From positions 1-64,000 of the forward strand of contig NZ_LZSX01000063.1 of NCBI RefSeq assembly GCF_001665835.1: a stretch of DNA of 64,000 bases, read 5' to 3'. The notes under the pieces were generated by a model. That model saw only the letters and a list, made by a program, of their open reading frames with translations, made no database searches and was not told where the DNA came from. The position numbers were made by a program, and so were the translations under genes. This DNA is from Mycobacterium colombiense (GTDB lineage: Bacteria; Actinomycetota; Actinomycetes; Mycobacteriales; Mycobacteriaceae). This document shows positions 25,589 through 35,037 of this stretch, piece by piece. The first letter of the stretch is position 1. Every line of letters starts with the position of its first letter.

Positions 25589-28015
25589 GGGGACGAATTT
25601 AGCGTGGCTATGGATCCGCGTCGTCGGCCGGGACGGACAGGACGCCGTCGCGATCAGCCGCTGGATGTCCGCGGGGTTCATTCCCAGCACACTTCGGCAG
25701 ATCTCGACGGTGTCCTGGCCGGGCAGCGGCGCCGGGGCCTGCCGGGCCGCCGGGATGTGGCGGTACGGCGCCGGGCCCGTCTCGGCCGGCAACGGACTTT
25801 CGATCAGCGGATGCGTCATGGCGCTGTACACGTTTCGCGCGATCAGCTGTGGGTCCTCGAGTACGTCCGGCGGCCGGTTCATCGGCCCGGCCGGCACCCC
25901 GGCCGACTGCAGCAGCTCGGCCGCCCGCAGCGGCGTACGCGTGCGGGTCCAGCCGGAAACCAGCTCCACCAGCTCGCCGCGATGGTTCAGCCGCGCCTCG
26001 CCCGTGGCGAAGCGGGGATCGTCGGCCCACCCGGCATGGTCGAAAACCCAAGCGGCGCGGCGCCATTCGTCGTCAGAACGGATCGAGATGACGCACCATT
26101 CGTCGTCGCCCGCGCAGGGATACACCGCATGCAGGCCGGTGTTCTCACGGATCTGCGCAACGCCAGCGGCCAGCGCGGCCTGGGTGACGTACAGCGTGTC
26201 GAGCTGATTGACCACGACTTCGGCCTGCGAGACGTGCACGTGGGCTCCCCGGCCGGAACGGTTGCGGTGAATCAGCGCGGCCAGCGCCCCGATCGCCGTG
26301 ACCCGCCCCGCCACGTGGTCGGGGAAGACCGTCGTCGCGTCGTAAAACCCGTGCCTGCCCGTGTCGGCTTCGCCCTGTGCGCCGTCGGACGTCCAGAGCC
26401 GGGTGACCCCGGTGGTGGCGCGGACCAGCGGGCCGTAGCCCAATCGGGCGCTCCACGGCCCCGTGTCGCCGAACGCGCTGCTTTCGGCCAGCACGATCCG
26501 CGGGTTGACGGCGCGCAACTGATCATAGGAAAAGCCCAGTGCCGTAAGGGTTCCCGGCTTGAAGTTGGCGAACACCGCGTCGGCCTCGGCCACCAGGCGG
26601 CCGAAGATCTTCTTGCCCTCGGCGCTGCGCAGATCCAGTCCCAATCCCCGGTTGTTGCGGTGCGTCCAGGCGAACGACTCGCTCATCGCATCGCCGACCC
26701 GGGCCTGCCGCAGTCCGTCCGGGTAATCGACGCTTTCGACCTTGATGACATCGGCGCCCAGGTCGCCGAACAACCGGCTCAGCTCACCACCGGCGACGAT
26801 GATGCCCAGATCGAGGATCCGCAGCCCGGCAAAGGGATAGTCGCCGAGCCGGCCCGAGGGCGACGGCACCACCGACGGATTGCCCCGCCAATACGGTTCG
26901 TCGTGGCCCGCGGCCGGCACCGGCGTGTGAAAACCCGCGCGCCGGCCGTCGACGACGAAATATCCGGTCGGCACGCTGATGCGCACGCCGGGGACGAGTT
27001 CGGCGTCGGTGATGGCGCCCACCGCCTGAAAGTGTTCGGACCCCAGGATCCGTGCCGGCGTCAGCACCGCGGCGATCGGCACCCCGTTCGCCTGGCCGGC
27101 GGCCACCAGATCCTTCATGGTCTGCCCGGCGAACAGCTCCCGGATCAGCTCGCTGATCTGCGGCCAGGCCGCGAACCGCGCACCGATCGCGTCGTATTTC
27201 GGATCCTGGAACTCGTCGGGCTCCCCCAGCCAGCGCCGCAGGCCGTGCCACTGCCGAGGCGCCATCACGCACAGCCGGACGTACCCGTCCTGGCACGGGT
27301 AGATCGGGTAGGCATCCTGGTTCTTCGGCCGGCCCCGCCACCGCCCGCTGCGACGGATGCCGGCGGCGGCCTGCCCGTGCGCGCCGAAGGCGGGATCGAG
27401 GGCCATGACGACCGCGTCGAACCAGGAGAAGTCGATGTAATCACCTGTGCCGCAGCGTAATCGGTTGTAGTACGCCGCGAGCGCGGCCCACGCCGCCTGA
27501 ACCGCGGCGGTCGCCGACGCGATACCGTCCGGCGGCAGCACGGGGGTGCCGGTGGTGGGGCCGGATCGCGACAACGCGCCACACATCGCATACAGCACGG
27601 GATCGGTGGCACGCCACGACGACCGCGAACCCGTCGCACCGAAGTCGGTGATCGACAGCACCACCAGGTGCGGATAGCGGGCCGCCAACTCCTCGCCCGA
27701 GGTCCCGAACATGGCTCCGCGTTCGTCCGCCCCGGTGTCCACGACGATGTCGGCCTCGGCGGCCAGGTCCAGGAAGCGGTCGCAGTCCTCGTCGTCGAAC
27801 GGGTCGAGCACCGCGGTGCGCTTGTTCGCGTTGTGCACCGCGAACGGAATGCTGGCTCCGCGCAGCGTGGGCAGCGCATCGCGTCCCAGGGAACCGCCCG
27901 GCGGTTCCACCTTGAGGACGTCGGCGCCCAGGTCGGCGAACAGCCGGGTGACCGCGTCCGCGACGCCGCTCGACAAGTCGAGGACGCGCACGGCATCGAG
28001 CAATCCGTCGGCCAT
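24104..28015 (-). CDS. CoA-transferase (two CaiB/BaiF domains) reading through into a thiolase-like domain
   Basis: This open frame is 1303 codons. Residues about 1-370 and 395-790 are two CaiB/BaiF CoA-transferase domains (FADLGADVLKVEPPGG; FGDLGADVIKVESVDYPDGL, GADVIKVE repeated), matching Rv1866. Residues from about 810 are a thiolase-like protein matching Rv1867. At 25650 the sequence IQRLI changes frame: with one more base it would read DGVLSVPADDADP and stop at TAG 25608-25610, a typical CaiB ending. So the fusion looks like the result of a one-base loss, real or from sequencing. The start ATG 28015 has TACGGT at leaderless spacing. Confidence 0.75.
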   Translation of the reverse strand: MADGLLDAVRVLDLSSGVADAVTRLFADLGADVLKVEPPGGSLGRDALPTLRGASIPFAVHNANKRTAVLDPFDDEDCDRFLDLAAEADIVVDTGADERGAMFGTSGEELAARYPHLVVLSITDFGATGSRSSWRATDPVLYAMCGALSRSGPTTGTPVLPPDGIASATAAVQAAWAALAAYYNRLRCGTGDYIDFSWFDAVVMALDPAFGAHGQAAAGIRRSGRWRGRPKNQDAYPIYPCQDGYVRLCVMAPRQWHGLRRWLGEPDEFQDPKYDAIGARFAAWPQISELIRELFAGQTMKDLVAAGQANGVPIAAVLTPARILGSEHFQAVGAITDAELVPGVRISVPTGYFVVDGRRAGFHTPVPAAGHDEPYWRGNPSVVPSPSGRLGDYPFAGLRILDLGIIVAGGELSRLFGDLGADVIKVESVDYPDGLRQARVGDAMSESFAWTHRNNRGLGLDLRSAEGKKIFGRLVAEADAVFANFKPGTLTALGFSYDQLRAVNPRIVLAESSAFGDTGPWSARLGYGPLVRATTGVTRLWTSDGAQGEADTGRHGFYDATTVFPDHVAGRVTAIGALAALIHRNRSGRGAHVHVSQAEVVVNQLDTLYVTQAALAAGVAQIRENTGLHAVYPCAGDDEWCVISIRSDDEWRRAAWVFDHAGWADDPRFATGEARLNHRGELVELVSGWTRTRTPLRAAELLQSAGVPAGPMNRPPDVLEDPQLIARNVYSAMTHPLIESPLPAETGPAPYRHIPAARQAPAPLPGQDTVEICRSVLGMNPADIQRLIATASCPSRPTTRIHSHAKFVPMSVDPRTPVLVGFGQVNHRDEIDPETRSVEPMDLMVAAVRQAADAAVIEAVDSIRIVNILSAQYRDPGLLLGQRIGASDFSTLYSPVGGNVPQSLVNQACLDIQRGHAKVVLLASAETWRTRRGLRAKGGKLVWTEQDHSVPMAEISGDDVAMAGEAEIRISLDRPAYVYPMFEEALRIANGESIDDHLKRIGALWARFNAVAVDNPNAWIRKPSSADDISQAGPQNRMISWPYTKLMNSNNMVDQGAALVLTSVGEATRLNIPAERWVYPHAGTDAHDTASIAERHELHRSTAIRIAGARALELAGLGIDDIDYVDLYSCFPSAVQVAAAELGLSTDDPARPLTVTGGLTFAGGPWSNYVMHSIATMAELLVANPGRRGLITANGGYLTKHSFGVYSTEPPAEFRWEDTQPAVDREPTTDAVVEWEGVGTVEAWTTPFDRDGQPEKAFLAVRTPDGSRALAVVTDNAAAQATVREDIGGAKVAVAADGSATLR

Positions 28016-28021
28016 CTGGAC

Positions 28022-28027
28022 ACCGTA
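28022..28027 (-). promoter_or_regulatory. Candidate -10 for a leaderless CoA-transferase transcript
   Basis: On the minus strand TACGGT lies at -12 to -7 from the ATG at 28015 and fits TANNNT. No ribosome site precedes this ATG, which supports leaderless initiation. Confidence 0.45.
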
Positions 28028-28221
28028 CCTGCCTGGTCAGGCCGCTGCGCGGCGGGCGTTCGCGCCGCCGAGTGGGCACCGCGGTGGCCAAAGTGCCGGG
28101 TGGACAAGCTGATTCGCGGCGCGCCGTCGGCTCCGGCGCAAGGTTCAGTCGAAGGCCGGCGTCGGCTATCGTCACAGGCCGATCCGCCCGACCGTGTCCG
28201 TCGTCTCATGGAGGCACCACT

Positions 28222-29139
28222 ATGACCGCGCACCTGAGCTACGTGGAGGCCGTCGTGGTCGGCGCGTTCCAAGGCGTCACCGAGCTGTTCCCGGTCTCCA
28301 GCCTGGGGCATGCGGTGCTGGTGCCGGCGCTGGTCGGCGGGCGATGGGCCCAGGACCTCAGCGTGTCCGCCCCCAAATCGCCGTACCTCGCGTTCATCGT
28401 GGGCCTGCATGTGGCCACCGCCGCCGCCCTGCTGGTGTTCTTCTGGCGCGACTGGGTGCGCATCCTGTCGGGGTTCTTCACCTCGCTGCGCCATCGGCGC
28501 ATCCAGACGCCCGACGAACGGCTCGCCTGGCTGATCGTGGCGGGCACCATCCCGGTGGGCCTTGCCGGACTCTTGCTGGAACAGCTGTTCCGCACCACAC
28601 TCGGCAAGCCCGTCCCCGCGGCGGCCTTCCTGTTGCTCAACGGCATCGCCCTGTATGTGGGCGAGGTGCTGCGCCGGCGCATCGCGCCCGCACCGGACGA
28701 GGCCATGACGGCCGGCGGGGAGCCCGAACACGGCGACGAGGCCTCCGACCACAGGCTCGCCCAGCTTCCCCTGCCCCGCGGCGTGGTGATCGGTGCGGCG
28801 CAAATCCTCGCGCTGCTGCCCGGCATCAGCCGCTCGGGAATCACCATCGTGGCCGGACTGTGGCGGGGCTTGTCGCACGAAGACGCCGCCCGGTTCTCCT
28901 TTTTGCTTGCGACCCCGATCATCCTGGCCGCGGGCGTGTACAAGATCCCGGAACTCTTCGGGCCGCTCGGCGCCGGAATCGGCGGCCAGGTGCTGGCCGG
29001 CAGCGTCGCCTCATTCGTCTGTGCCTATCTCGCGGTGCGTTTCCTGACACGGTATTTCGAGACCCGCACGCTGACGCCGTTCGCGATCTACTGCGCCCTG
29101 GCCGGCGGCGCCAGCCTGGTCTGGTTCGCCCTGACCTGA
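28222..29139 (+). CDS. uppP: Undecaprenyl-diphosphate phosphatase UppP/BacA
   Basis: A 305-residue polytopic membrane protein. The two catalytic motifs of UppP are present: VTELFPVSSLGH (E21 to H30) and PGISRSGITIVAG near residue 210. It removes a phosphate from undecaprenyl (in mycobacteria decaprenyl) diphosphate to recycle the lipid carrier of peptidoglycan and arabinogalactan. ATG 28222 follows GGAGG; the 50 in-frame codons before it are not conserved. It is longer than usual because of a charged loop (PDEAMTAGGEPEHGDEASDH). The M. tuberculosis uppP (Rv2136c) is at another locus, so this is probably a second copy. Confidence 0.9.
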   Translation: MTAHLSYVEAVVVGAFQGVTELFPVSSLGHAVLVPALVGGRWAQDLSVSAPKSPYLAFIVGLHVATAAALLVFFWRDWVRILSGFFTSLRHRRIQTPDERLAWLIVAGTIPVGLAGLLLEQLFRTTLGKPVPAAAFLLLNGIALYVGEVLRRRIAPAPDEAMTAGGEPEHGDEASDHRLAQLPLPRGVVIGAAQILALLPGISRSGITIVAGLWRGLSHEDAARFSFLLATPIILAAGVYKIPELFGPLGAGIGGQVLAGSVASFVCAYLAVRFLTRYFETRTLTPFAIYCALAGGASLVWFALT

Positions 29140-29154
29140 ACCGTCGGGCTGAGG

Positions 29155-29355
29155 GTGGGTCGCCCGCTGACCATCGGCAACGACGGCAACCACGTCCCCA
29201 TGATCGTCATCCCCTCACCGAATTCCGGTATGTGCCAACGCCACTTCGTCGCGTCCGTGCACCACGACCACTACAGCCTGCAGCGCACCATCGAAGACTC
29301 CCTGGCGCTGCCCCGGGTCATTGTTGCGCGGCGCGACTTCGAGTGCTGTGCTTAG
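29155..29355 (+). pseudogene. C-terminal remnant of a phosphoesterase (acid phosphatase) gene
   Basis: This frame reads NDGNHVPMIVIPSPNSGM and HDHYSLQRTIEDSLALPRV, close to the end of alkaline/acid phosphoesterase-family proteins (pattern GNHVP.IVI.P... YSLLRTIEDALGLP). About 60 codons are left, with no catalytic N-terminal part and an unrelated end (ARRDFECCA). It lies between uppP and the SDR gene, where M. tuberculosis has no such gene. I read it as a decayed fragment; expression is unlikely. Confidence 0.55.
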
Positions 29356-29400
29356 CCCGTTGTTCAGTTGACACCCGTCAAGAAACTAGAGGGGCCCGGA

Positions 29401-30249
29401 ATGGCAGACACGGCATCGATTGGCCTGAAGGTCCGCGGCAAGGTCGTCGCGATCACCGGAGGCGCCCGGGGCATCGGGCTGGCCACCGCCACCGCGCTGC
29501 ACAATCTGGGCGCCAAGGTCGCCATCGGCGACGTCGACGAGGTGCGGGTCAAGGAGTCGGGTGCCGACCTGGGCCTCGACGTCTACGGGAAGCTCGACGT
29601 CACCGATCCGCACTCGTTCTCCGATTTCCTGGACGAGGTCGAGCGCCAGCTCGGCCCGATCGACGTGCTGATCAACAACGCCGGCATCATGCCCGTCGGC
29701 AGGATCGTCGACGAGCCGGACGCGGTCACCCGGCGGATCCTCGACATCAACGTCTACGGCGTGATCGTCGGCAGCAAGCTGGCGGCCCAGCGGATGGCGC
29801 CACGCGGCAAGGGGCACGTCATCAACGTCGCCTCGCTGGCCGGTGAACTCAACATCGTCGGGCTGGCCACCTACTGCGCCAGCAAGCACGCGGTGATCGC
29901 ATTCACCGACTCGGCCCGGCTGGAGTACCACGACGCCGGCGTGAAGTTCTCGCTGGTGTTGCCGACCTTCGTCAACACCGAGCTGGTCGCCGGAACTCCC
30001 GGCATGAAGGGGTTCCGCAACGCCGAACCCGCCGAGATCGCCGACGCGATCGTCAACCTGGTGGCCCACCCCAAACCGCGGGTGCGGATCACCAAAGCGG
30101 CGGGCGCCATGGTGGTGTCCCAGAAGTTCTGGCCGCGCCGAATCGCCGAAGGGCTGAACCGGATGCTGGGCGGTGATCACGTCTTCACCGACGACGTCGA
30201 CCTCGCCAAGCGCCGGGCGTACGAGGCCCGCGCCCGCGGCGAAGAGTAA
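29401..30249 (+). CDS. Short-chain dehydrogenase/reductase (Rv1865c-like)
   Basis: A 282-residue classical SDR: cofactor motif [19 protein letters not shown] in [11 protein letters not shown], catalytic Ser in INVASLAGE and YxxxK in [11 protein letters not shown]-terminal extension of about 60 residues ([20 protein letters not shown]) is typical of this mycobacterial group. ATG 29401 fits the fold start; a GAGGGG lies nine bases upstream. The residue after the first acidic strand (GDVDE) suggests NAD(H) preference. Substrate unknown. Confidence 0.87.
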   Translation: MADTASIGLKVRGKVVAITGGARGIGLATATALHNLGAKVAIGDVDEVRVKESGADLGLDVYGKLDVTDPHSFSDFLDEVERQLGPIDVLINNAGIMPVGRIVDEPDAVTRRILDINVYGVIVGSKLAAQRMAPRGKGHVINVASLAGELNIVGLATYCASKHAVIAFTDSARLEYHDAGVKFSLVLPTFVNTELVAGTPGMKGFRNAEPAEIADAIVNLVAHPKPRVRITKAAGAMVVSQKFWPRRIAEGLNRMLGGDHVFTDDVDLAKRRAYEARARGEE

Positions 30250-30293
30250 TCGCGCATGAGCATTGTTCACCGAAGACGCGGACAATCGGGCGG

Positions 30294-32672
30294 GTGAGCC
30301 TAGAAACCCGAACCTCCGCGCCCACCGAATCTCCGCTCTCCGACGACGAACTCGCTCTACTCGACAAGTACTGGCGCGCCGCCAACTATTTGTCCGTCGG
30401 GCAGATCTACCTCCTGGACAACCCGCTGCTCACTGAGCCGCTGGCCACCGAGCACGTCAAACCGCGGCTGCTGGGGCACTGGGGAACCACGCCCGGGCTC
30501 AACCTCGTCTATGCCCACCTGAACCGGATCATCCGCAACCGCGACGCCGATGTCATCTATGTGACCGGGCCGGGTCACGGCGGCCCCGGGCTGGTCGCCA
30601 ACGCCTACCTGGAAGGCACGTACAGCGAGGTGTACACCGGCATCGAGGAGGACGCCGAAGGGCTGCGCAAGCTGTTCCGGCAGTTCTCTTTCCCCGGCGG
30701 CATCCCCAGCCACGTCGCGGCGCAGACGCCGGGGTCGATTCACGAGGGCGGTGAGCTCGGCTACGCGCTGGTGCACGCCTACGGCGCCGCCCTGGACAAC
30801 CCGTACCTGGTGGTGGCCTGCGTCGTCGGTGACGGCGAGGCGGAAACCGGGCCACTGGCCGCCAGCTGGCACTCCAACAAGTTCCTCAACCCGGTGACCG
30901 ACGGCGCCGTGCTGCCCATCCTGGCGCTCAACGGCTACAAGATCGCCAACCCGACGGTGCTGGCCCGCATCCCGCACGACGAGCTGGAATCGTTGTTGCG
31001 CGGTTACGGCTACCGCCCGATCACGGTTGCCGGCGACGACCCGGCCGAGGTGCACCGGCAACTGGCCGCCGCACTCGACGACGCCTTCGACGACATCACG
31101 GCCATCCAGAGCGCGGCCCGCGGCGGCGGTCAGGCGCAGCGACCGGTGTGGCCGATGATCGTGCTCCGCACGCCCAAGGGCTGGACCGGACCCAAGGTGG
31201 TGGACGGCAAGAGGGTCGAGGGCACCTGGCGCTCGCATCAGGTGCCGCTGTCCGAGACGCACAAAAATCCCGAGCACCGCGCCCAGCTGGAGGACTGGCT
31301 GCGCAGCTATGCGCCCGAGCAGCTTTTCGACGGCAACGGCAGCCTGCGTGACGAATTGCGGGCGCTGGCACCCAAAGGCGATCGCCGGATGAGCGCCAAC
31401 CCGCACGCCAACGGCGGGCTGTTGCTGCACGATCTGGATCTGCCGGACTTTCGCGACTACGCCGTGGCCGTCGAGCGGCCGGCGGCGGCCACGCACGAGG
31501 CAACCCGGGTGCTCGGCGCGTTCCTGCGCGACGTGATCGCCCGCAACCGGGACCGGTTCCGGCTGATGGGCCCCGACGAGACGGCCTCCAATCGGCTCGA
31601 CGCCGTCTTCGGGTCGACCGACAAGGTGTGGCTCTCGGAGGTCGAGCCCGACGACGAGCACCTGGCGCCCGACGGTCGCGTGATGGAGGTGCTCTCCGAG
31701 CACCTGTGCCAGGGCTGGCTGGAGGGTTATCTGCTGACCGGGCGGCACGGGCTGTTCAACTGCTACGAAGCGTTCGTGCACATCGTCGACTCGATGCTCA
31801 ACCAGCACGCGAAATGGCTTGCCACCAGCCGGGAATTGCCGTGGCGCCGGCCGATCGCGTCGCTCAACTATCTGCTCAGCTCGCACGTCTGGCGCCAGGA
31901 CCACAACGGCGCGTCCCATCAGGACCCGGGCTTCATCGACCTCGTCGCCAACAAGCGACCCGAGCTGACCCGCGTCTACCTGCCGCCGGACGGCAACACG
32001 CTGCTCTCGGTGGCCGATCACTGCCTGCGCAGCCGCGACTACATCAACGTCATCGTCGCCGGCAAGCAGCCCGCGCTGGCCTACCTCGGCATGGACGAGG
32101 CGATCGCGCACTGCACCCGCGGCCTGGGCATCTGGCCGTGGGCGAGCACGGCCGCCGAGGAACCCGACGTCGTGCTGGCCTGCGCCGGCGACATCCCCAC
32201 GCTGGAGACGCTGGCTGCCGCCGACATCCTGCGCCGCGAGCTGCCGGAGCTGGGCGTGCGGGTGATCAACGTCGTCGACCTGATGCGGCTGCAGCCGGAT
32301 TCCGAGCACCCGCACGGCCTGCCGGACCGCGAGTTCGACGCGCTGTTCACCCGCGACAAGCCGGTCATCTTCGCCTACCACGGCTATCCCTGGCTGATCC
32401 ACCGGCTGACCTACAGCCGCGCCAACCACGTCCACCTGCACGTGCGCGGCTTCAAGGAGCGCGGCACCACCACGACGCCGTTCGACATGGTGATGCTCAA
32501 CGATCTGGACCGCTTCCACCTGGTCATGGACGTCATCGACCGGGTGGACGGGCTGGCCGGTCGCGCCGCCATGCTGCGGCAGCGGATGGTCGACGCCCGC
32601 CTGGCCGCGCGGATTTACACCCGTGAGCACGGCGAGGATGACCCGAAGATCGCCGGCTGGACTTGGGAGTGA
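30294..32672 (+). CDS. xfp: Phosphoketolase (xylulose-5-P/fructose-6-P)
   Basis: A 792-residue thiamine-diphosphate enzyme of full family length. Seen: [31 protein letters not shown], the ThDP motif [20 protein letters not shown] and the phosphoketolase hallmark PKGWTGPK, then [13 protein letters not shown] and the C-terminal [14 protein letters not shown]. It cleaves xylulose 5-phosphate or fructose 6-phosphate to acetyl phosphate and a triose or tetrose phosphate. It starts at GTG 30294. It has no counterpart in this part of the M. tuberculosis chromosome. No ack/pta genes are adjacent. Confidence 0.95.
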   Translation: MSLETRTSAPTESPLSDDELALLDKYWRAANYLSVGQIYLLDNPLLTEPLATEHVKPRLLGHWGTTPGLNLVYAHLNRIIRNRDADVIYVTGPGHGGPGLVANAYLEGTYSEVYTGIEEDAEGLRKLFRQFSFPGGIPSHVAAQTPGSIHEGGELGYALVHAYGAALDNPYLVVACVVGDGEAETGPLAASWHSNKFLNPVTDGAVLPILALNGYKIANPTVLARIPHDELESLLRGYGYRPITVAGDDPAEVHRQLAAALDDAFDDITAIQSAARGGGQAQRPVWPMIVLRTPKGWTGPKVVDGKRVEGTWRSHQVPLSETHKNPEHRAQLEDWLRSYAPEQLFDGNGSLRDELRALAPKGDRRMSANPHANGGLLLHDLDLPDFRDYAVAVERPAAATHEATRVLGAFLRDVIARNRDRFRLMGPDETASNRLDAVFGSTDKVWLSEVEPDDEHLAPDGRVMEVLSEHLCQGWLEGYLLTGRHGLFNCYEAFVHIVDSMLNQHAKWLATSRELPWRRPIASLNYLLSSHVWRQDHNGASHQDPGFIDLVANKRPELTRVYLPPDGNTLLSVADHCLRSRDYINVIVAGKQPALAYLGMDEAIAHCTRGLGIWPWASTAAEEPDVVLACAGDIPTLETLAAADILRRELPELGVRVINVVDLMRLQPDSEHPHGLPDREFDALFTRDKPVIFAYHGYPWLIHRLTYSRANHVHLHVRGFKERGTTTTPFDMVMLNDLDRFHLVMDVIDRVDGLAGRAAMLRQRMVDARLAARIYTREHGEDDPKIAGWTWE

Positions 32673-32734
32673 GACGACCCATCGGACGGGCGGCCGAGTG
32701 ACGCGAGCAACCCGGCCGGCCCCGCAGGCGCCGG

Positions 32735-32740
32735 TAAACT
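32735..32740 (+). promoter_or_regulatory. Candidate -10 for leaderless CPBP protease transcript
   Basis: TAAACT fits TANNNT and sits exactly at -12 to -7 from the ATG at 32747. No ribosome site is present, so the transcript probably begins at the start codon. Confidence 0.5.
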
Positions 32741-32746
32741 GGTCGG

Positions 32747-33508
32747 ATGCTTGACGCCACCGGGACAGCCGATATGCGACCCGCGGTGTCCCAGCTCTCG
32801 GTGCTGCACCGATTCCGGATCCACCTCGACATCGCCGTCGTCGTCGTGGTGCTGGTGCTGACCAACCTGATCGCGCACTTCACCACCCCGTGGGCGAGCA
32901 TCGCCACCGTCCCGGCCGCGGCCGTCGGGCTGGTCATTCTGATGCGCTGGCGGGGCCTGGGCTGGGCGGATCTCGGTCTGGGCCGCGAGCACTGGAAGCC
33001 CGGTATGGGTTACGCGCTGGCCGCCGTGGCCGTCGTCGCGTCGGTGATCGCGCTGGGCGTGCTGCTGCCGGAGACCCGGCCGCTGTTCATGAACAACCGC
33101 TACGTCACGATCTCCGGGGCGATGATCGCCTCGATAGTCGTCATCCCGCTGCAGACCGTCATCCCTGAGGAGCTGGCCTTCCGGGGCGTCCTGCACGGCG
33201 CGCTCAACCGGGCCTGGGGCTTTCGCGGCGTCGCGCTGGCGGGTTCGCTGTTGTTCGGGCTATGGCATGTCGCCACGTCGCTTGGGTTGACCAGCAGCAA
33301 CGTCGGCTTCACTCGGCTGTTCGGTGGCGGAATCGTGGGCATGGCGGCCGGGGTGACCGGAGCCGTGCTGGCGACCGGGGCCGCCGGATTCGTCTTCAGC
33401 TGGCTGCGCCGGCGCAGCGGCAGCCTGATCGCACCCATCGCGTTGCACTGGTCGTTGAACGGGCTCGGCGCGCTGGCCGCCGCCCTGGTGTGGCACCTGT
33501 CCACCTGA
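32747..33508 (+). CDS. CPBP-family intramembrane metalloprotease (Rv1863c-like)
   Basis: A 253-residue protein with about eight membrane segments and the CPBP (ABI, Rce1-like) motifs: EELAFRGVLHGAL (motif 1, EExxxR), FGLWHVATSLG (motif 2, with His) and IALHWSLNGLG (motif 3, HxxxN). These residues bind the metal in type II CAAX protease-like enzymes. The substrate is unknown. It has a leaderless promoter candidate and is convergent with adhA, seven bases from its end. Confidence 0.82.
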   Translation: MLDATGTADMRPAVSQLSVLHRFRIHLDIAVVVVVLVLTNLIAHFTTPWASIATVPAAAVGLVILMRWRGLGWADLGLGREHWKPGMGYALAAVAVVASVIALGVLLPETRPLFMNNRYVTISGAMIASIVVIPLQTVIPEELAFRGVLHGALNRAWGFRGVALAGSLLFGLWHVATSLGLTSSNVGFTRLFGGGIVGMAAGVTGAVLATGAAGFVFSWLRRRSGSLIAPIALHWSLNGLGALAAALVWHLST

Positions 33509-33515
33509 CGCCGGA

Positions 33516-34544
33516 TCAGACCAGCAGCACCGCCGCCCCCGCGATGCGACCCGCGCTCAGATCCGCCAGCGCCCGATCCGCCTGCCCGAGCGGATATTCC
33601 GGCGTCGTCACCTGGATGTGGTGCTTACCCGCGAAGTCCAGGAAGGCCCGCGCGTCGGCCCGCGTGTTGGACGTGACCGATCGGACCTGGCGCTCCTGGA
33701 ACAGGTGACGCTGGTAGTTCAGGGCCGGGATGTCGGACAGGTGAATCCCGGCGATCGCCAGGGTGCCGGCGCGGTCCAGCGCTTCCAGCGCGGGCAGCAC
33801 CAGATCACCCACCGGGGCAAACAAAATCGCGGCATCCAGCCGCACCGGGGGCGGGTCGGCCGCGCCCTGCGCCGACGCGGCGCCGAGCTCCACCGCCAGT
33901 TCCTGCGCCCGGGTTCCGCGGGTCATCACGTGCACCTCGGCGCCTTGTGCCAGCGCCACCTGCGCGGTGATGTGCGCGCTGCCGCCGAAGCCGTAGAGGC
34001 CCAGGCGGCCACCGGGCGGCAGTCCGGCGCGCTGTAACGAGCGGTAGCCGATGATGCCCGCACACAACAAGGGGGCCAGCTCGCTGTCGCTGTAGCCGCT
34101 CGGCAGTGGGTGGGCGAAAGCGACCGGGACCGTGGCGAATTCGGCATAGCCGCCGTCGGCGTCCCAGCCGGTGTAACGGGACTCGGGGCAGAGGTTTTCG
34201 TCACCGCGACGGCAGTAGACGCACACGCCGCAGGTGTGGCGCAGCCAGGCGATGCCCACCCGGTCCCCCAGCTGGAATTCGTCGCCGGCCTGCTCACCCA
34301 TCTTGATGACCTCACCGACCACCTCATGACCGGGAGTGACCCGGTCGCGGTGCACGGGCAGGTCGCCTTCGGTGACGTGCAGGTCGGTGCGGCAGACGCC
34401 GCAGGCGTGCACCTCCACCAGCAGCTCGGAGGGGCCGGGGTGTGGCACCTCGGTGGTGACCTGCTCCAGCGGGCCGGTGCTCATCGGCCCGGGCCGACGC
34501 ACGCGCCAGGCGCGCATTGCCATGGTGGTCACGGGTGGAGCCAT
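33516..34544 (-). CDS. adhA: Zinc-dependent alcohol dehydrogenase AdhA
   Basis: A 342-residue medium-chain dehydrogenase. Catalytic zinc ligands appear in [11 protein letters not shown] and [10 protein letters not shown]; structural zinc Cys in [15 protein letters not shown]; the NAD(P) motif is [17 protein letters not shown] (GxGGxxH form). It oxidises alcohols or reduces aldehydes. I chose ATG 34544; the codon before it is TTG. It shares strand and order with the next gene (Rv1861-like) as in M. tuberculosis, where it is Rv1862. Confidence 0.92.
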   Translation of the reverse strand: MAPPVTTMAMRAWRVRRPGPMSTGPLEQVTTEVPHPGPSELLVEVHACGVCRTDLHVTEGDLPVHRDRVTPGHEVVGEVIKMGEQAGDEFQLGDRVGIAWLRHTCGVCVYCRRGDENLCPESRYTGWDADGGYAEFATVPVAFAHPLPSGYSDSELAPLLCAGIIGYRSLQRAGLPPGGRLGLYGFGGSAHITAQVALAQGAEVHVMTRGTRAQELAVELGAASAQGAADPPPVRLDAAILFAPVGDLVLPALEALDRAGTLAIAGIHLSDIPALNYQRHLFQERQVRSVTSNTRADARAFLDFAGKHHIQVTTPEYPLGQADRALADLSAGRIAGAAVLLV

Positions 34545-34591
34545 CAACCCATCATGCCGCTAACCACCACGGCCGCAACGGGTTAAGCCGA

Positions 34592-34891
34592 TTACGTCCT
34601 GCGCACCATGCCGACGACCCAGAGCAGGATGAGGGCTCCGAGCAGCGCGGTGAAGAAGGTGAAGATCAGGCCGCCACCCGCGGTGTTGACGAAGAAGCTC
34701 AGGATGAAGCCGCCGATCAACGCCCCGACTATTCCGATGACGATGTCCATCAGGATGCCGGCACCGCTGCCCCTGATGATCCTGCTGGCGATCGCACCCG
34801 CCAGACCGCCGATGATGATGTAGCCGATCCAGCCGACGCTGGTCAGCGTCGAGGAGCGGGCCAGGTATTCGGTAGCAGCAATGACGTCCAT
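34592..34891 (-). CDS. GlsB/YeaQ/YmgE-type small membrane protein (Rv1861-like)
   Basis: A 99-residue protein with three predicted membrane helices: WIGYIIIGGLAGAIASRII, ILMDIVIGIVGALIGGFIL and LIFTFFTALLGALILLWVVG. This Gly-rich transglycosylase-associated/YeaQ family is often stress-induced and of unknown activity. A good AAGGAG ribosome site precedes ATG 34891. It lies between apa and adhA, in the M. tuberculosis order. Confidence 0.85.
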   Translation of the reverse strand: MDVIAATEYLARSSTLTSVGWIGYIIIGGLAGAIASRIIRGSGAGILMDIVIGIVGALIGGFILSFFVNTAGGGLIFTFFTALLGALILLWVVGMVRRT

Positions 34892-34918
34892 GGAAGTCTC
34901 CTTGCAATCGCCGGCAAA

Positions 34919-34937
34919 GCCCAGCTATTTGCTGGGC
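34919..34937 (-). terminator. Hairpin downstream of apa
   Basis: GCCCAGC-tattt-GCTGGGC is a perfect 7-base stem with a five-base loop, about 100 bases after the apa stop and 28 bases before the next gene. It may end the apa transcript. It lacks a U-tract, so attenuation or processing are alternatives. Confidence 0.45.
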
Positions 34938-35037
34938 CGTCATTTCGGTATACCCAGTTTGGGTCACGAAATGAGCGCCGAATTGGAGACGGTTGCCCAG
35001 TCGGTTTCGGGTGTGAGCGGGCCGTCGAGCGGCGCGG

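Noticed and set aside
24356-27460. 1034-codon open frame on the plus strand
   Set aside because: It is the antisense of the CoA-transferase/thiolase genes; GC-rich codons leave few stops in the complementary frame. The product is Arg/Gly/His-rich and matches no family.
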